From the NCBI GenBank assembly GCA_022843305.1, contig JALHNX010000001.1, positions 1-64,000 on the forward strand: a stretch of DNA of 64,000 nucleotides, written 5' to 3'. Below are positions 28,508 through 38,193 of the stretch, piece after piece; positions within the stretch are counted from its first letter, which is position 1; every line of letters begins with the position of its first letter. The notes beneath the pieces are model-generated. The model did not search any database. It saw nothing but the letters and a program-made list of their open reading frames with translations, and was not told the DNA's origin. Position numbers and translations under genes: made by a program. This DNA is from Pyrinomonadaceae bacterium. GTDB lineage: Bacteria > Acidobacteriota > Blastocatellia > Pyrinomonadales > Pyrinomonadaceae.

Positions 28508-28771
28508 CAGGGTTTTCTCATAAAAATTATTTCATCGGAATTGCGGTTTTTATAAATTGCCTCCAACTTTAGTTGGAGGATTGCTTGAATTCCGAAAGCA
28601 CGGCTTGAGCGAATATAAAAATTTATTAATCATCCTTTTTGCTTTAGCACCAATTGGGCTGAAGCCAACCGGATTTTTATTTTTATCAGAAATTCGGCTC
28701 AAGCCTGCGCTTTTGATTCAACTAACCTCCAACTAAAGTTGGAGGCAATTTATTTTTATGAGAAAACCCTG
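28508..28771. mobile_element. MITE-like element: 264 bp, 20-bp perfect TIRs, flanked by 10-bp direct repeats
   Basis: TIRs cagggttttctcataaaaat / atttttatgagaaaaccctg; direct repeats tagcgataat at 28498-28507 and 28772-28781; no internal ORF. Confidence 0.85.
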
Positions 28772-28828
28772 TAGCGATAATGAATTCAGCCAACTTTTCC
28801 ACTTTTTAACCTTTCCACTTTTTAACTT

Positions 28829-29314
28829 TTATCCCTCGATGTAAACTTTTTCCATCACGACCTTTTCGAGCGGTTTATCGCGGTGATTGGTTTCGACTTC
28901 GGCAATCGCGTTGACAACTTCCTGCCCTTCGATGACTTTGCCGAATTTCGTATAGCTCGGCGGCAAAGGGTAATCAATGTGCATGATAAAAAACTGCGAA
29001 CCGTTCGTATTCGCTCCGGCGTTTGCCATCGCCACTGTTCCGCGGTCATAACCGCCCTGATAAAGCGTCGAAGATTTGTTGATCTCGTCCTCGAATTTTC
29101 CGCCCCAAGCCGATTCGCCGCCGTAGCCTTCGCCCAAAGGATCGCCGCCCTGGATCATAAAGTTTTTGATAACGCGGTGAAAAATCACGCCGTCGTAATA
29201 GCCTTTTTCCGCCAAAAGCCGAAAATTTTCGGTTGTTTTCGGCGCGTCTTCTTCTAAAAGTTCAAATTTGATCGTACCCTTGTTCGTTTCTAAAACTGCA
29301 ATTCTGTTTCCCAT
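28829..29314 (-). CDS. Peptidylprolyl isomerase (cyclophilin)
   Basis: Start MGNRIAVLETNKG at 29314; FRLLAEKGYYDGVIFHRVIKNFMIQGGDP; GSQFFIMH. Confidence 0.93.
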   Translation of the reverse strand: MGNRIAVLETNKGTIKFELLEEDAPKTTENFRLLAEKGYYDGVIFHRVIKNFMIQGGDPLGEGYGGESAWGGKFEDEINKSSTLYQGGYDRGTVAMANAGANTNGSQFFIMHIDYPLPPSYTKFGKVIEGQEVVNAIAEVETNHRDKPLEKVVMEKVYIEG

Positions 29315-29379
29315 TAAAAATCTCCTTGTAAATGATAAAAACACAGATTACCACAAGCGAAGTTAAATAAAAATTCGCC

Positions 29380-30246
29380 TTAATCCGAGTTTAGAATAAA
29401 TCTATCTATCGCTAGTGCAACACCGTTTTCGTCGTTACTCAAAGTCGTGTAAAAATCCTCGCGCTCGCGCAGTTCGGGCGCGGCGTTGCCCATCACGACA
29501 GGCGTTCCGGCAAAATCGAGCATTTCCAGATCGTTGAAATTATCGCCGCAAACCATCACGTTTTCGTGCGAAAACCCGTGCATCGCCGCCAGTTTTTCGA
29601 CACTGATGCCTTTCGACGCGTCGGGCGGCAGAATGTCGAGCAACGTAAAATCCAGACGCGGATAGATCGTCGCTAAGATATTGACGGAATTTTGCAGTTC
29701 GTCCGCCAGAATTCTCTGCATTTCAAACATCGGCTGACAGCCGCCGGAAAACGAAACGTGAACAATTTCCGTCGTGCCGACGATCTCGCCGAGATTTTCA
29801 ACGTGCCGCACGGATTCTTCCGCCTCGTCGCCATGCAGAGTTTCCGCCCACGCGATGTATTTTCTGAGCGGAATATTGTCTTCGGAAACAGTATCGAAAA
29901 GCAGAGTTCCTTGCCCGTGGGGATCGGCGGAAACCAATGCGTCGCCGCCGAACGCCTTTCCGACGCGCAGGATTTCGCGGACGGTTTCGTTATTGAGCAG
30001 GGAAAATTCGACGGTTTCCAGCGATTCGGCAAACTTTAAAAGCGCGCCGTTATGCGTCACGATCGGCGCGTTGAACCCGATCTCGAGCGCGACGGGACGC
30101 GCATCGCGGAAGCGTCTGCCGGTCGCGATCGTCACGAGAACGCCTTTTTCTTCCGCCTTGCGGATCGCCAGTTTATTTTCTTCAGAAATTTTGCCGCGCG
30201 AGTTGAGCAAAGTTCCGTCCAAATCGAGCGCGAGAAGTTTTATCAT
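29380..30246 (-). CDS. Cof-type HAD hydrolase
   Basis: LLALDLDGTLLNSRGKIS; VTIATGRR; VMVCGDNFNDLEML; VVMGNAAPELRE. Confidence 0.93.
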   Translation of the reverse strand: MIKLLALDLDGTLLNSRGKISEENKLAIRKAEEKGVLVTIATGRRFRDARPVALEIGFNAPIVTHNGALLKFAESLETVEFSLLNNETVREILRVGKAFGGDALVSADPHGQGTLLFDTVSEDNIPLRKYIAWAETLHGDEAEESVRHVENLGEIVGTTEIVHVSFSGGCQPMFEMQRILADELQNSVNILATIYPRLDFTLLDILPPDASKGISVEKLAAMHGFSHENVMVCGDNFNDLEMLDFAGTPVVMGNAAPELREREDFYTTLSNDENGVALAIDRFILNSD

Positions 30247-30393
30247 CTAAAAAATTTTAGCTTGATTCGCCAAAATGACAAAACCGCGCCAAAACTCAGC
30301 AATGCTCAGAACATAAATAGTTTAGTTTGAAATTAAATAAAAACGAAAAATTTAATTGCGAGATTATTTTTTATTAAATAATTGAGAAAAATA

Positions 30394-30423
30394 TTGACAA
30401 GTGATTTACAGCGGGTGTATTAT
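30394..30423 (+). promoter_or_regulatory. Candidate sigma70-type promoter upstream of the injection-system cluster
   Basis: ttgaca (30394-30399), 18-nt spacer, tattat (30418-30423), in an AT-rich leader ahead of 30592. Confidence 0.45.
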
Positions 30424-30591
30424 CGCCGTTATAACTTACCAAGCAGGTTTTCTTTTAAATTGCTCAGTCTGTTTCAAGCAATTTTCGTCATATTTTTTTT
30501 CAACTGTCTTTGATTTTAAAGTCGGACGCGTGTTCCGCCAAAATCATCGCTAACAAATTTATTATTTAGTTCCCGGCAGGGAGGATTATTT

Positions 30592-31191
30592 GTGGCAAAA
30601 GCGCAGGCAATCGCAGTAACCGGACAAGCCGTTTTAGGTCTTCTGGCTGACAATATCCCCAAATCGGAATTCGCCAACGCCCGATTTGAACTCTACCAAA
30701 CTGCCAATTTCTCACTGTCGCCGATGGAAGAAGGGATTTCACTTTTTCTCTATCGTGTCGAAATAAATTCTGCGCTCAGAAATTTACCCATTAAAACAGG
30801 ATTGGACGGAATTACCCGCCCGCCGCCGCTTCCTCTCGACTTGTACTATTTGCTCACGGTTTGGGCAAAAGATGCGGTCAAACAACAAAGAATTCTCGGC
30901 TGGGCAATGCGGACGCTCGAAGATTCGCCGATTTTATCAGCCGCCAGACTGAATCATTTCGGAACTGAAACGGATGTTTTTGCGCCGAATGAAAAGGTCG
31001 AGATAACTTTTAATTCACTTTCGCTTCAGGATTTGTCGAATCTCTGGAGCGCGTTTAAGGTCAGTTTGCCGATGTCTGTGGCTTATATCGCCAGAGTCGT
31101 CGGCATTGATTCGACAATCACAGCGGAAGATTTCGTGCCTGTTCAATCAAGAGAACTCGATTTCGCAAATATTAAATTGCCGGAAAAATAA
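30592..31191 (+). CDS. DUF4255 family protein (Pvc16/Afp16-like tail terminator/cap)
   Basis: GTG start; DUF4255-like: FELYQTANF...MEEGISLFLYRVEINSALRNLP...PLDLYYLLTVWAKDAVKQQRILGWAMRTLEDSPIL. Confidence 0.85.
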   Translation: MAKAQAIAVTGQAVLGLLADNIPKSEFANARFELYQTANFSLSPMEEGISLFLYRVEINSALRNLPIKTGLDGITRPPPLPLDLYYLLTVWAKDAVKQQRILGWAMRTLEDSPILSAARLNHFGTETDVFAPNEKVEITFNSLSLQDLSNLWSAFKVSLPMSVAYIARVVGIDSTITAEDFVPVQSRELDFANIKLPEK

Positions 31192-31209
31192 AATGATGTA
31201 AAAAATATT

Positions 31210-32118
31210 ATGTTCCGAATCACAAACATCGAAAAAATTTCTCTTGTCGCGCCGCTCGGACTGTGCTTTCACGACGCGGCGACCGGTGAAAGAGTGGTTG
31301 ACGGGCTTTCGGTGTCGGTTTATCCCGCCGCGCAAACGATTTGGAAAAAAAGAACGGCGGCGCGTCCGAATCCATCGGGCGTGTATGTTCTGCACAAAGC
31401 CGACGGTTTGGGAGAATTTACGCGCGGCGCGGGCGATGCCGAATTTTGGGCAAACAACCCGCCGCAGAAATCATTTATTGCCGAAGTTTTTGATAACGAA
31501 AACCGCTTTCAGCCCTTTCAATTTTCGCTCAAACTTCCCGTCAAAGGAATTTTTCGATGGGAAAATATTCCGTCCGTTTCGCCGAATAAAAGCGCGCCGA
31601 GCATTCCGCTTTATTCTGCTCCGACGCGCAAAGTTTTGGGCGGAATGTCGGTGATTCGCGCCGAATTGCGGGAAACCAATGAAAAAGCGGCTTCGTTCGC
31701 CGTTTTGGAAGCGCACCGTAATTCCAATTTAATCGCGCGGGGAATTGCCGACCGCAACGGGCAAATCGTTTTGATGTTTCCCGCGCTTTCGCCGCCTTCG
31801 GATGCCACGCGAAATTCGTTGGCAGACCAAGAACCGAAGCTCGAATTAACGCTTAAATACGAACCTGAAGTTTTTCAAACTTCGCCGCCGCTTTCAACGG
31901 AAACGAGCGAAGAAGTTTTACCCGATTTACGACTCGTGCTGGCTCAGGCGAACGGAACGCTCTGGGCGAATGCCGGGAAAACCGAAATTTTTACAACCGC
32001 CGTTTTGAAAATCGGCAAGGAATTGATTTTGCGCTCGCGTGCGATGCCGATTCCTTCGCCTGAGCCGCCAGCCGAAACGGATTTTTCGTCTTATATGTTT
32101 GTTAGTCCGGCTGAATAA
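31210..32118 (+). CDS. Injection-system-associated protein of unknown function
   Basis: Co-directional ORF between the cap and sheath genes; beta-rich with CarboxypepD-like hints; family not recognised. Confidence 0.55.
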   Translation: MFRITNIEKISLVAPLGLCFHDAATGERVVDGLSVSVYPAAQTIWKKRTAARPNPSGVYVLHKADGLGEFTRGAGDAEFWANNPPQKSFIAEVFDNENRFQPFQFSLKLPVKGIFRWENIPSVSPNKSAPSIPLYSAPTRKVLGGMSVIRAELRETNEKAASFAVLEAHRNSNLIARGIADRNGQIVLMFPALSPPSDATRNSLADQEPKLELTLKYEPEVFQTSPPLSTETSEEVLPDLRLVLAQANGTLWANAGKTEIFTTAVLKIGKELILRSRAMPIPSPEPPAETDFSSYMFVSPAE

Positions 32119-32144
32119 AGCCGATTGAAAAAGGAGAAAATGCA

Positions 32145-34115
32145 ATGCCTGAATATCTTGCGCCCGGTGTTTATATCGAAGAAGTTTCGTATCGTTCCAA
32201 GTCCATCGAAGGCGTTGGGACAACCACGACGGGTTTTATCGGTCCGACGCGCTACGGACCGATAAATATAGAACCCGATGTGATTACGAGTCTTAGCGAG
32301 TTTGAGCGGGTTTATGGCGATAGCCAACAGTTTTCGTTCAGCGATAAGACTGAAAAAATGCACAATTATATGTGGCACGCCGCTCGTGCATTTTTTGAAG
32401 AAGGCGGCAAACGCCTTTACGTTTCGCGGACGTTTGCCGCCAATCAGCCCGACCCGGATCAAACGGGTTTTGATGACGGACGGGCGAATGCTTATCTGAA
32501 CAGTTCCGGCGTTTCGCAAACCCAGCCGAATACGGGAAATTGGATTCGCGTCAGTGCACGTTTTCCCGGCGCGGCAGGGCGAATGCGCGTTTTTCTGAAG
32601 TTCAATGTCGGACAAAATATTCTGAGTAAAGATGAAAAAGGCGAACTTAAAACGGCGGGACTTTTTGAAAACGACATCGTTTTAATCAGCCGTGAACCCG
32701 CGCCGGTTACGCCGCCGCCTGCGACCCTGCCGTCAAATGAGATAGATATTTACACGGCGAAAACCGAACGCGACCAGCAATCAGGCAAATTGCTCTGGAA
32801 ATTTGAAAAAATCGCGGGCGGGGCAAATTCAACCGTCAAATTGGAAGATTTAAAGGTTGATAAAAAAGAAGAAATTCGAATTGTTAAACTTTCCGTTACA
32901 ACATTTGCGGTTGAAAATCCCGAAGCATTGCAGCAAACGTGGGACGGTTTGGCGATTGACCCAAGCCATAAGAGTTTCGGCACACCCGATTCGGTTTTTG
33001 CAAAATTTGAGGAAAATCCGGCAAGTCTTGGCGATGCACGCCGTTTGCCGATTGTGTTTGAACGCAAAACTCCGGCAAATTTAGCCAACGGCGCGGCAGT
33101 TTTGAATTTGTTAAAAGCGATAAAAAGCAAATCCAATAACAAATCAATCGAAGATAATCTCAAAAATCTCGGCTCGAACAACGAAGAACGAACAATCGAA
33201 ATGCTGCTTGACGGCGGCAATGACGGAAAACGCCCGACGGCAACAAATTACGAAGGCAAACAAGACAACAAAGACCGTAAAACCGGCTTGAAAGCCTTTG
33301 AAGACATCGAAGATATTTCGATTGTCGCCGCGCCGGGATCAACATTTGATGATTCTGCAAATGCGCCGACGATAATCAATTTGCTGATTTCACACGCCGA
33401 ACGAATGCGTTACCGGATTGCCGTTTTGGACAGCGAGGACGATCAGGCGATTGCCGAGGTGCGCGCAACGAAAGCGAAAATTGATTCCAAATACGCCGCG
33501 TTTTATTACCCTTGGATAAAAGTTCTCGACCCCGTTACGCAGCAGGAGATTCATCTGCCGCCGAGCGGTTTTGTGTCGGGAATTTATGCGCGGAACGATG
33601 TCGAACGCGCCGTTTACAAAGCTCCGGCAAACGAAGTCGTGCGGCTTGCCATCGGGTTTGAAAAAACTCTCAACAAAGCCCAGCAGGAAGTTTTAAATCC
33701 CGAAGGAATTAATTGTTTCCGCTTTTTCGAAGGTCGCGGTTTTCGTCTCTGGGGCGCACGCACGACGAGTTCCGATCCCGAATGGAAATATGTCAATCTG
33801 CGCCGTTATTTCGCCTATCTCGAACGCTCGATTGACCGCGGCACGCAGTGGGCGGTTTTCGAGCCGAACGGCGACGCGCTGTGGGCAAACGTGCGTCAGA
33901 CGATTCAGGATTTTCTGTATAACGAATGGGTTTCGGGCGCACTTTTGGGCGAAAAACCCGATAAAGCGTATTTCGTCAAATGCGACCGTTCGACGATGAC
34001 GCAGAACGATTTAGATAACGGTCGGCTGATTTGTCTGATCGGCGTGGCGGTCGTCAAACCTGCTGAATTTGTTATTTTCCGTATCGGTCAATGGACGGCG
34101 GACAGAAAAGTTTAA
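32145..34115 (+). CDS. Contractile tail sheath protein (main sheath)
   Basis: MPEYLAPGVYIEEVSYRSKSIEGVGTTTTGFIGPTRYGP; HAARAFFEEGGKRLYVSRTF; C-terminal LWANVRQTIQDFLYNEWVSGALLGEKPDKAYFVKCDRSTMTQNDLDNGRLICLIGVAVVKPAEFVIFRI. Confidence 0.95.
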   Translation: MPEYLAPGVYIEEVSYRSKSIEGVGTTTTGFIGPTRYGPINIEPDVITSLSEFERVYGDSQQFSFSDKTEKMHNYMWHAARAFFEEGGKRLYVSRTFAANQPDPDQTGFDDGRANAYLNSSGVSQTQPNTGNWIRVSARFPGAAGRMRVFLKFNVGQNILSKDEKGELKTAGLFENDIVLISREPAPVTPPPATLPSNEIDIYTAKTERDQQSGKLLWKFEKIAGGANSTVKLEDLKVDKKEEIRIVKLSVTTFAVENPEALQQTWDGLAIDPSHKSFGTPDSVFAKFEENPASLGDARRLPIVFERKTPANLANGAAVLNLLKAIKSKSNNKSIEDNLKNLGSNNEERTIEMLLDGGNDGKRPTATNYEGKQDNKDRKTGLKAFEDIEDISIVAAPGSTFDDSANAPTIINLLISHAERMRYRIAVLDSEDDQAIAEVRATKAKIDSKYAAFYYPWIKVLDPVTQQEIHLPPSGFVSGIYARNDVERAVYKAPANEVVRLAIGFEKTLNKAQQEVLNPEGINCFRFFEGRGFRLWGARTTSSDPEWKYVNLRRYFAYLERSIDRGTQWAVFEPNGDALWANVRQTIQDFLYNEWVSGALLGEKPDKAYFVKCDRSTMTQNDLDNGRLICLIGVAVVKPAEFVIFRIGQWTADRKV

Positions 34116-34138
34116 GGAATTTTTAAAGAGGAGGAAAT

Positions 34139-34585
34139 ATGGCAACTGAAAGAGCAAATCCGTATCCGCAGTTCAATTTTACGGTTAATTTAGGAGTGGG
34201 AATTCGCGCCGGATTTCAGGAATGCAGCAATATCGGGATGGAAATGACCGTCGTCGAATATCGCAACGGCAACGACCCGACTAACAACGTCCGCAAAATC
34301 ACGGGATTAAATAAAGCGAGCGACGTTACACTGAAACGCGGCGCAATCGGCGTTTTGGATTTATACCAGTGGTTGGACGACATTCGTAACGGCACGTCGA
34401 ACGGCGTTCGCAACGTGACGGTCAATTTGATGAGCGAGGATAAGACAAACACCACGCCGGTTTTGACGTGGCGATTGCTCAACGCCCGCATTATCAAATA
34501 CGTCGGTGGACCGATGAACGCCAAAGGAACCGATATTGCGATGGAAGAACTGACGCTTTCTTACGAACGTCTGGAAATGGAATAA
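34139..34585 (+). CDS. Tail tube protein (gp19-like; Pvc1-like)
   Basis: NPYPQFNFTVNLGVGIRAGFQECSNIGMEMTVVEYRNGND...KITGLNKASDVTLKRGAIG...MNAKGTDIAMEELTLSYERLEME. Confidence 0.93.
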   Translation: MATERANPYPQFNFTVNLGVGIRAGFQECSNIGMEMTVVEYRNGNDPTNNVRKITGLNKASDVTLKRGAIGVLDLYQWLDDIRNGTSNGVRNVTVNLMSEDKTNTTPVLTWRLLNARIIKYVGGPMNAKGTDIAMEELTLSYERLEME

Positions 34586-34590
34586 AAAAG

Positions 34591-34651
34591 TCTCAAGTTC
34601 CGAGTTTCAAGTTCCAAGTCGGATTCGTTTTTTTACCTGGAACTTGAAACT
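34591..34651. repeat. Heptamer-repeat hairpin within the operon
   Basis: agtttcaagttcca ... tggaacttgaaact. Confidence 0.75.
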
Positions 34652-34661
34652 ATCATCAAAA

Positions 34662-37600
34662 ATGTTAGCGATAAATCAAAAAAATCGTCGTCTGCCGGGT
34701 TTTCGATTTGAGGCGCAAACACCTTCGCGTGAAGATGTTCTGCCGCGTATGGATGTCGCGCTTTTTGTCGGTTTCGCTTCAACGGGACCAATCGGCATTC
34801 CGGTCGCGGTCGAATCGGCACAGCAGTTTAAAACGATTTTCGGCAATGATTTACCGCTTGTTTGGGACGCGGAAAAAAGCGAAACGGTTTATGCCGTTCT
34901 CGCACCGACGGTGCGCGCATTTTTCCGCAACGGCGGCAAACGCTGTTGGATTCTTCGCACGGCAAGACTTCAGCCAAGCGCGGAAAAACCGCTCAACCGC
35001 GCTTGTAATAATTTTTTCCCGCTTTCGGGTTTGGCTTGCGTAAATCTTAAAGAAAATAAAATAGAAAATATTTCTCCCGCGTTTGCCCGCGCCCGCGCCC
35101 GGGGAAGCTGGTCAGATGATTTACAAATCGGCACGGCGATTCTTTCAAAATCTTTCAAATTATTGAATTGCGCTGGTTCTGAAGATGAAAAAATCGTTGC
35201 GTTGGAAATCGGCTTGCACGAAACCATTACAACGGGTGATTTGCTGCGACTGACGTTCAATGACAAAAATTTGACTTTGCTTTTAACCGTTGACGAATTC
35301 AAAACAGAAGAAATTGAATCGCCGCCGAAAGACCTGCCGACACCCGGAAAACGAACCGTCTTGTTCGGCTCGAAACACTTTGTTTGGGTGAAAAATTTGC
35401 CCGAACGGATTTTAGAAAAGAAATCACACGGTGTTTCGGTAAAAATGTGGACGCGGCAGAATAGTTTGGATTCGGCAGACGTTTCGCAAATGTTTCTGAC
35501 CGAACGGACTGCCGAATTAATTGCCGAATTGCCGAAAGATTTTGAAGGCTCGCCGCCCGAAATTAAACTCGGTGAACCTTTGCGCGTCAAACTTAAATTT
35601 ACCGATTCGGCGGAACTCGAAAATCTTACTACCGGCAGTTTATTAATTACTGAACTGGAGAAAACACAAATAGTGTCGCCGGAAACTGAAAAAGAAATTA
35701 TCTTTTTGCAGGTTGAAACGGTCAGTTTCGGTAATTCCGAATCGCCCGCCGGTGCTGAAGTGCTTTGTCGGGCAATCGGTTGCCGGCGAAATATAGATCA
35801 GTCCGTTACTGCTCTGCGCGCCGAGCGTTTGTCGTTTGAATTTTGGGTGAAAAAAGATAAGCAATCCTTTACAAAGTTGACCGATGCGGCTTTTAACGCG
35901 GGTCACGAACGCTTTTGGGGAAATTTGCCGACCGATGAAGATTTATATCGGTTTTCGGATGAAATTGAAAAAAATGCGGCGGCGTGGACGCAAAACGCCG
36001 AATCCGTAAATTTTCCGCTGGCAGGCAATGGCGACCGTGAAAGTTTTTATTTCCCGCTGTTTGCGGCGGCTTTGCCCGAAAATTATCTCGGCGCGATTCC
36101 GCTTGAGGGAACAAAATTACAGCGCGACGGTTTGGAAGAGTTCGATGAAGAACTTTTTCTCGACCCACAATTGAAAAATACGGGTGCGGGAAATCTTCTT
36201 AATGAAGCGGAGTTTATTCGCTATTTGAGTCCGCGACCGCGCTCGCTTTGGGGAATTCATTCCGCGCTCGTCCCGGAAACGGTTTCAAAAATCGCGGTTG
36301 AAAGTTTGCCGGCAAATCCTTCTTACACCAACTATTCATTGGACGAATGCACGATTATTTCCGTGCCGGACGCGACTCATCGCGGTTGGTCGCACAAAAA
36401 GGATGAAGGACAAATTTTGTCGCCGCCGGTTTTCTCGCCGCCGATGCGCCCCGAATGGTGGCATTTTCAGGATTGCCGAAAACCCGATGTTAAAAAAATC
36501 AGCGAGCCGCTTTGGGGAAATTTTTTGGATTGCGGGATTCGTGTCATCGAAGCCCCGAAAAATCTGCGTGTCAAGGAAGAAAGCGTTTCATCGGGAAAAT
36601 TTACGATTATTTGGAAATCCGACGAAACGGGTGAAGGTTTGGAATTCGTTCTGGAAGAATCAACCACACCGAAATTTGAATTTCCCCAAGAAATTTATCG
36701 CGGAAAAGAGAAGCGTTCCGAGGTTTCGGAACGCCGCGCAGGCATACTTTTTTATCGTGTTCGCGCCGAAATCGGGAAGAATTTCAGCGATTGGTCAATC
36801 GGATTGGCAGTCAAAATTCCGGCGGCTGAAAATTGGTCGGTAAATTCGGCAAAAGAATATAAATCGGACGTTTTGATTGCCGTTCAGCGCGCTTTACTGC
36901 GGATGTGCGCGGCGCGCGGCGATTTGTTTGCCGTGCTGAATATGCCCGAACATTTCGACGAAGCAGACACTTTCGCACACGTCTCAACACTCAAAACGAC
37001 AAAAGGTTTGACGGCGAAGACTGAAGGCGTTGAGCCGTTCAGCGCAGATGAAACGCGTGTTTTGAGCTTTGGCGCAATGTATCATCCGTGGCTTTTGACG
37101 CACGAGGATGATTTTGAAGGCTTTCGGAATATTCCGCCGGACGGCGCAAATTGCGGTGTGATGGCGCGGCGTTCCGCCGAGCGCGGCGTTTGGATTGCCC
37201 CCGCCAACGAAAGATTACAAGGCGTTTTAGGTTTGGCGAAGGAAATCCGGCGCGAAAAATTTCTTGATTTTCAGGACAATTTAATTAATCTTGTCAGGCA
37301 AGAACCGCGCGGATTTTTGGTTTTGGATTCCGATACTTTGTCTTCCGACGCGGATTTGCGTTCGATAAATGTGCGGCGGCTTTTGAGCCTGCTTCGCCGT
37401 CTGGCGGTCAAACACGGCGCGGAATATGTCTTCGAGCCGAATAACGAACGTTTTCGCCGCCGGGTTCAGCGCGGATTTACTTCGCTTCTCGATTTAATGT
37501 TCGTGCGCGGCGCGTTTGCCGGAACGACTCCGGAAAACGCCTATCAAGTCGTGGTCAGCGAAACAGTCAACAATTTTCAAAGCGTCGAACAAGGACGCTT

Positions 37601-37700
37601 CATCGTCGAATTGCGCGTCGCGCCGTCGCTTCCGTTGAAATTCGTGACGGTTCGGCTGGTTAATTCGGGCGGGCGAAGCAATGTAATTGAAATATTTTGA
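34662..37700 (+). CDS. Very large second sheath-like protein with internal insertion including an FN3-like segment
   Basis: N-terminal sheath pattern (MDVALFVGFASTGPIG...VRAFFRNGGKRCWILRTARL) and C-terminal sheath pattern (RRVQRGFTSLLDLMFVRGAFAGTTPENAYQVVVSETVNNFQSVEQGRFIVELRVAPSLPLKFVTVRL); ATG at 34662. Confidence 0.85.
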   Translation: MLAINQKNRRLPGFRFEAQTPSREDVLPRMDVALFVGFASTGPIGIPVAVESAQQFKTIFGNDLPLVWDAEKSETVYAVLAPTVRAFFRNGGKRCWILRTARLQPSAEKPLNRACNNFFPLSGLACVNLKENKIENISPAFARARARGSWSDDLQIGTAILSKSFKLLNCAGSEDEKIVALEIGLHETITTGDLLRLTFNDKNLTLLLTVDEFKTEEIESPPKDLPTPGKRTVLFGSKHFVWVKNLPERILEKKSHGVSVKMWTRQNSLDSADVSQMFLTERTAELIAELPKDFEGSPPEIKLGEPLRVKLKFTDSAELENLTTGSLLITELEKTQIVSPETEKEIIFLQVETVSFGNSESPAGAEVLCRAIGCRRNIDQSVTALRAERLSFEFWVKKDKQSFTKLTDAAFNAGHERFWGNLPTDEDLYRFSDEIEKNAAAWTQNAESVNFPLAGNGDRESFYFPLFAAALPENYLGAIPLEGTKLQRDGLEEFDEELFLDPQLKNTGAGNLLNEAEFIRYLSPRPRSLWGIHSALVPETVSKIAVESLPANPSYTNYSLDECTIISVPDATHRGWSHKKDEGQILSPPVFSPPMRPEWWHFQDCRKPDVKKISEPLWGNFLDCGIRVIEAPKNLRVKEESVSSGKFTIIWKSDETGEGLEFVLEESTTPKFEFPQEIYRGKEKRSEVSERRAGILFYRVRAEIGKNFSDWSIGLAVKIPAAENWSVNSAKEYKSDVLIAVQRALLRMCAARGDLFAVLNMPEHFDEADTFAHVSTLKTTKGLTAKTEGVEPFSADETRVLSFGAMYHPWLLTHEDDFEGFRNIPPDGANCGVMARRSAERGVWIAPANERLQGVLGLAKEIRREKFLDFQDNLINLVRQEPRGFLVLDSDTLSSDADLRSINVRRLLSLLRRLAVKHGAEYVFEPNNERFRRRVQRGFTSLLDLMFVRGAFAGTTPENAYQVVVSETVNNFQSVEQGRFIVELRVAPSLPLKFVTVRLVNSGGRSNVIEIF

Positions 37701-37704
37701 AATT

Positions 37705-38181
37705 ATGGCTGATGAAAAAGTAAATTATCCGTTTATGGCATTTAATTTTGCCGTCGAGATAAAGGTCGAAGGCATGGAGATGCAGATTTGCGATGCGGCT
37801 TTTGCCGAATGCGACGGGTTGGAAATGACGATGGATGTCAAGACGATTCGTGAAGGCGGAAATAACGGCAAGCAGATTCGTCTGACCGGTCCGATGAACT
37901 ATTCTTCGCTGACGCTGAAACGCGGAATGACCGAAACCTTCGATTTGTGGAAATGGATTGAATTGATGCAGACGAATCCCGAAACGCGCGCCAATGCCGA
38001 AGTCGTGATTTTTACGAACGACAAAAATTCGGATGCCAAAAAAAAGGTTAAAGCAAAATTTATGTTGTCGGGCTGTATTCCGGTTAAGCTCAAAGCGCCG
38101 TCGCTTAATGCGAAAGACGGCGGCGTGGCAATCGAGGAATTACAGCTTGCATATGAGTCGCTGGAATTAAATACCGAATAA
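37705..38181 (+). CDS. Second tail tube-like protein (Pvc5-like, gp19 family)
   Basis: MADEKVNYPFMAFNFAVEIKVEGMEMQICDAAFAECDGLEMTMDVKTIREGGNN...LTLKRGMTETFDLWKW. Confidence 0.92.
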   Translation: MADEKVNYPFMAFNFAVEIKVEGMEMQICDAAFAECDGLEMTMDVKTIREGGNNGKQIRLTGPMNYSSLTLKRGMTETFDLWKWIELMQTNPETRANAEVVIFTNDKNSDAKKKVKAKFMLSGCIPVKLKAPSLNAKDGGVAIEELQLAYESLELNTE

Positions 38182-38193
38182 CGAGAAAAGAAA

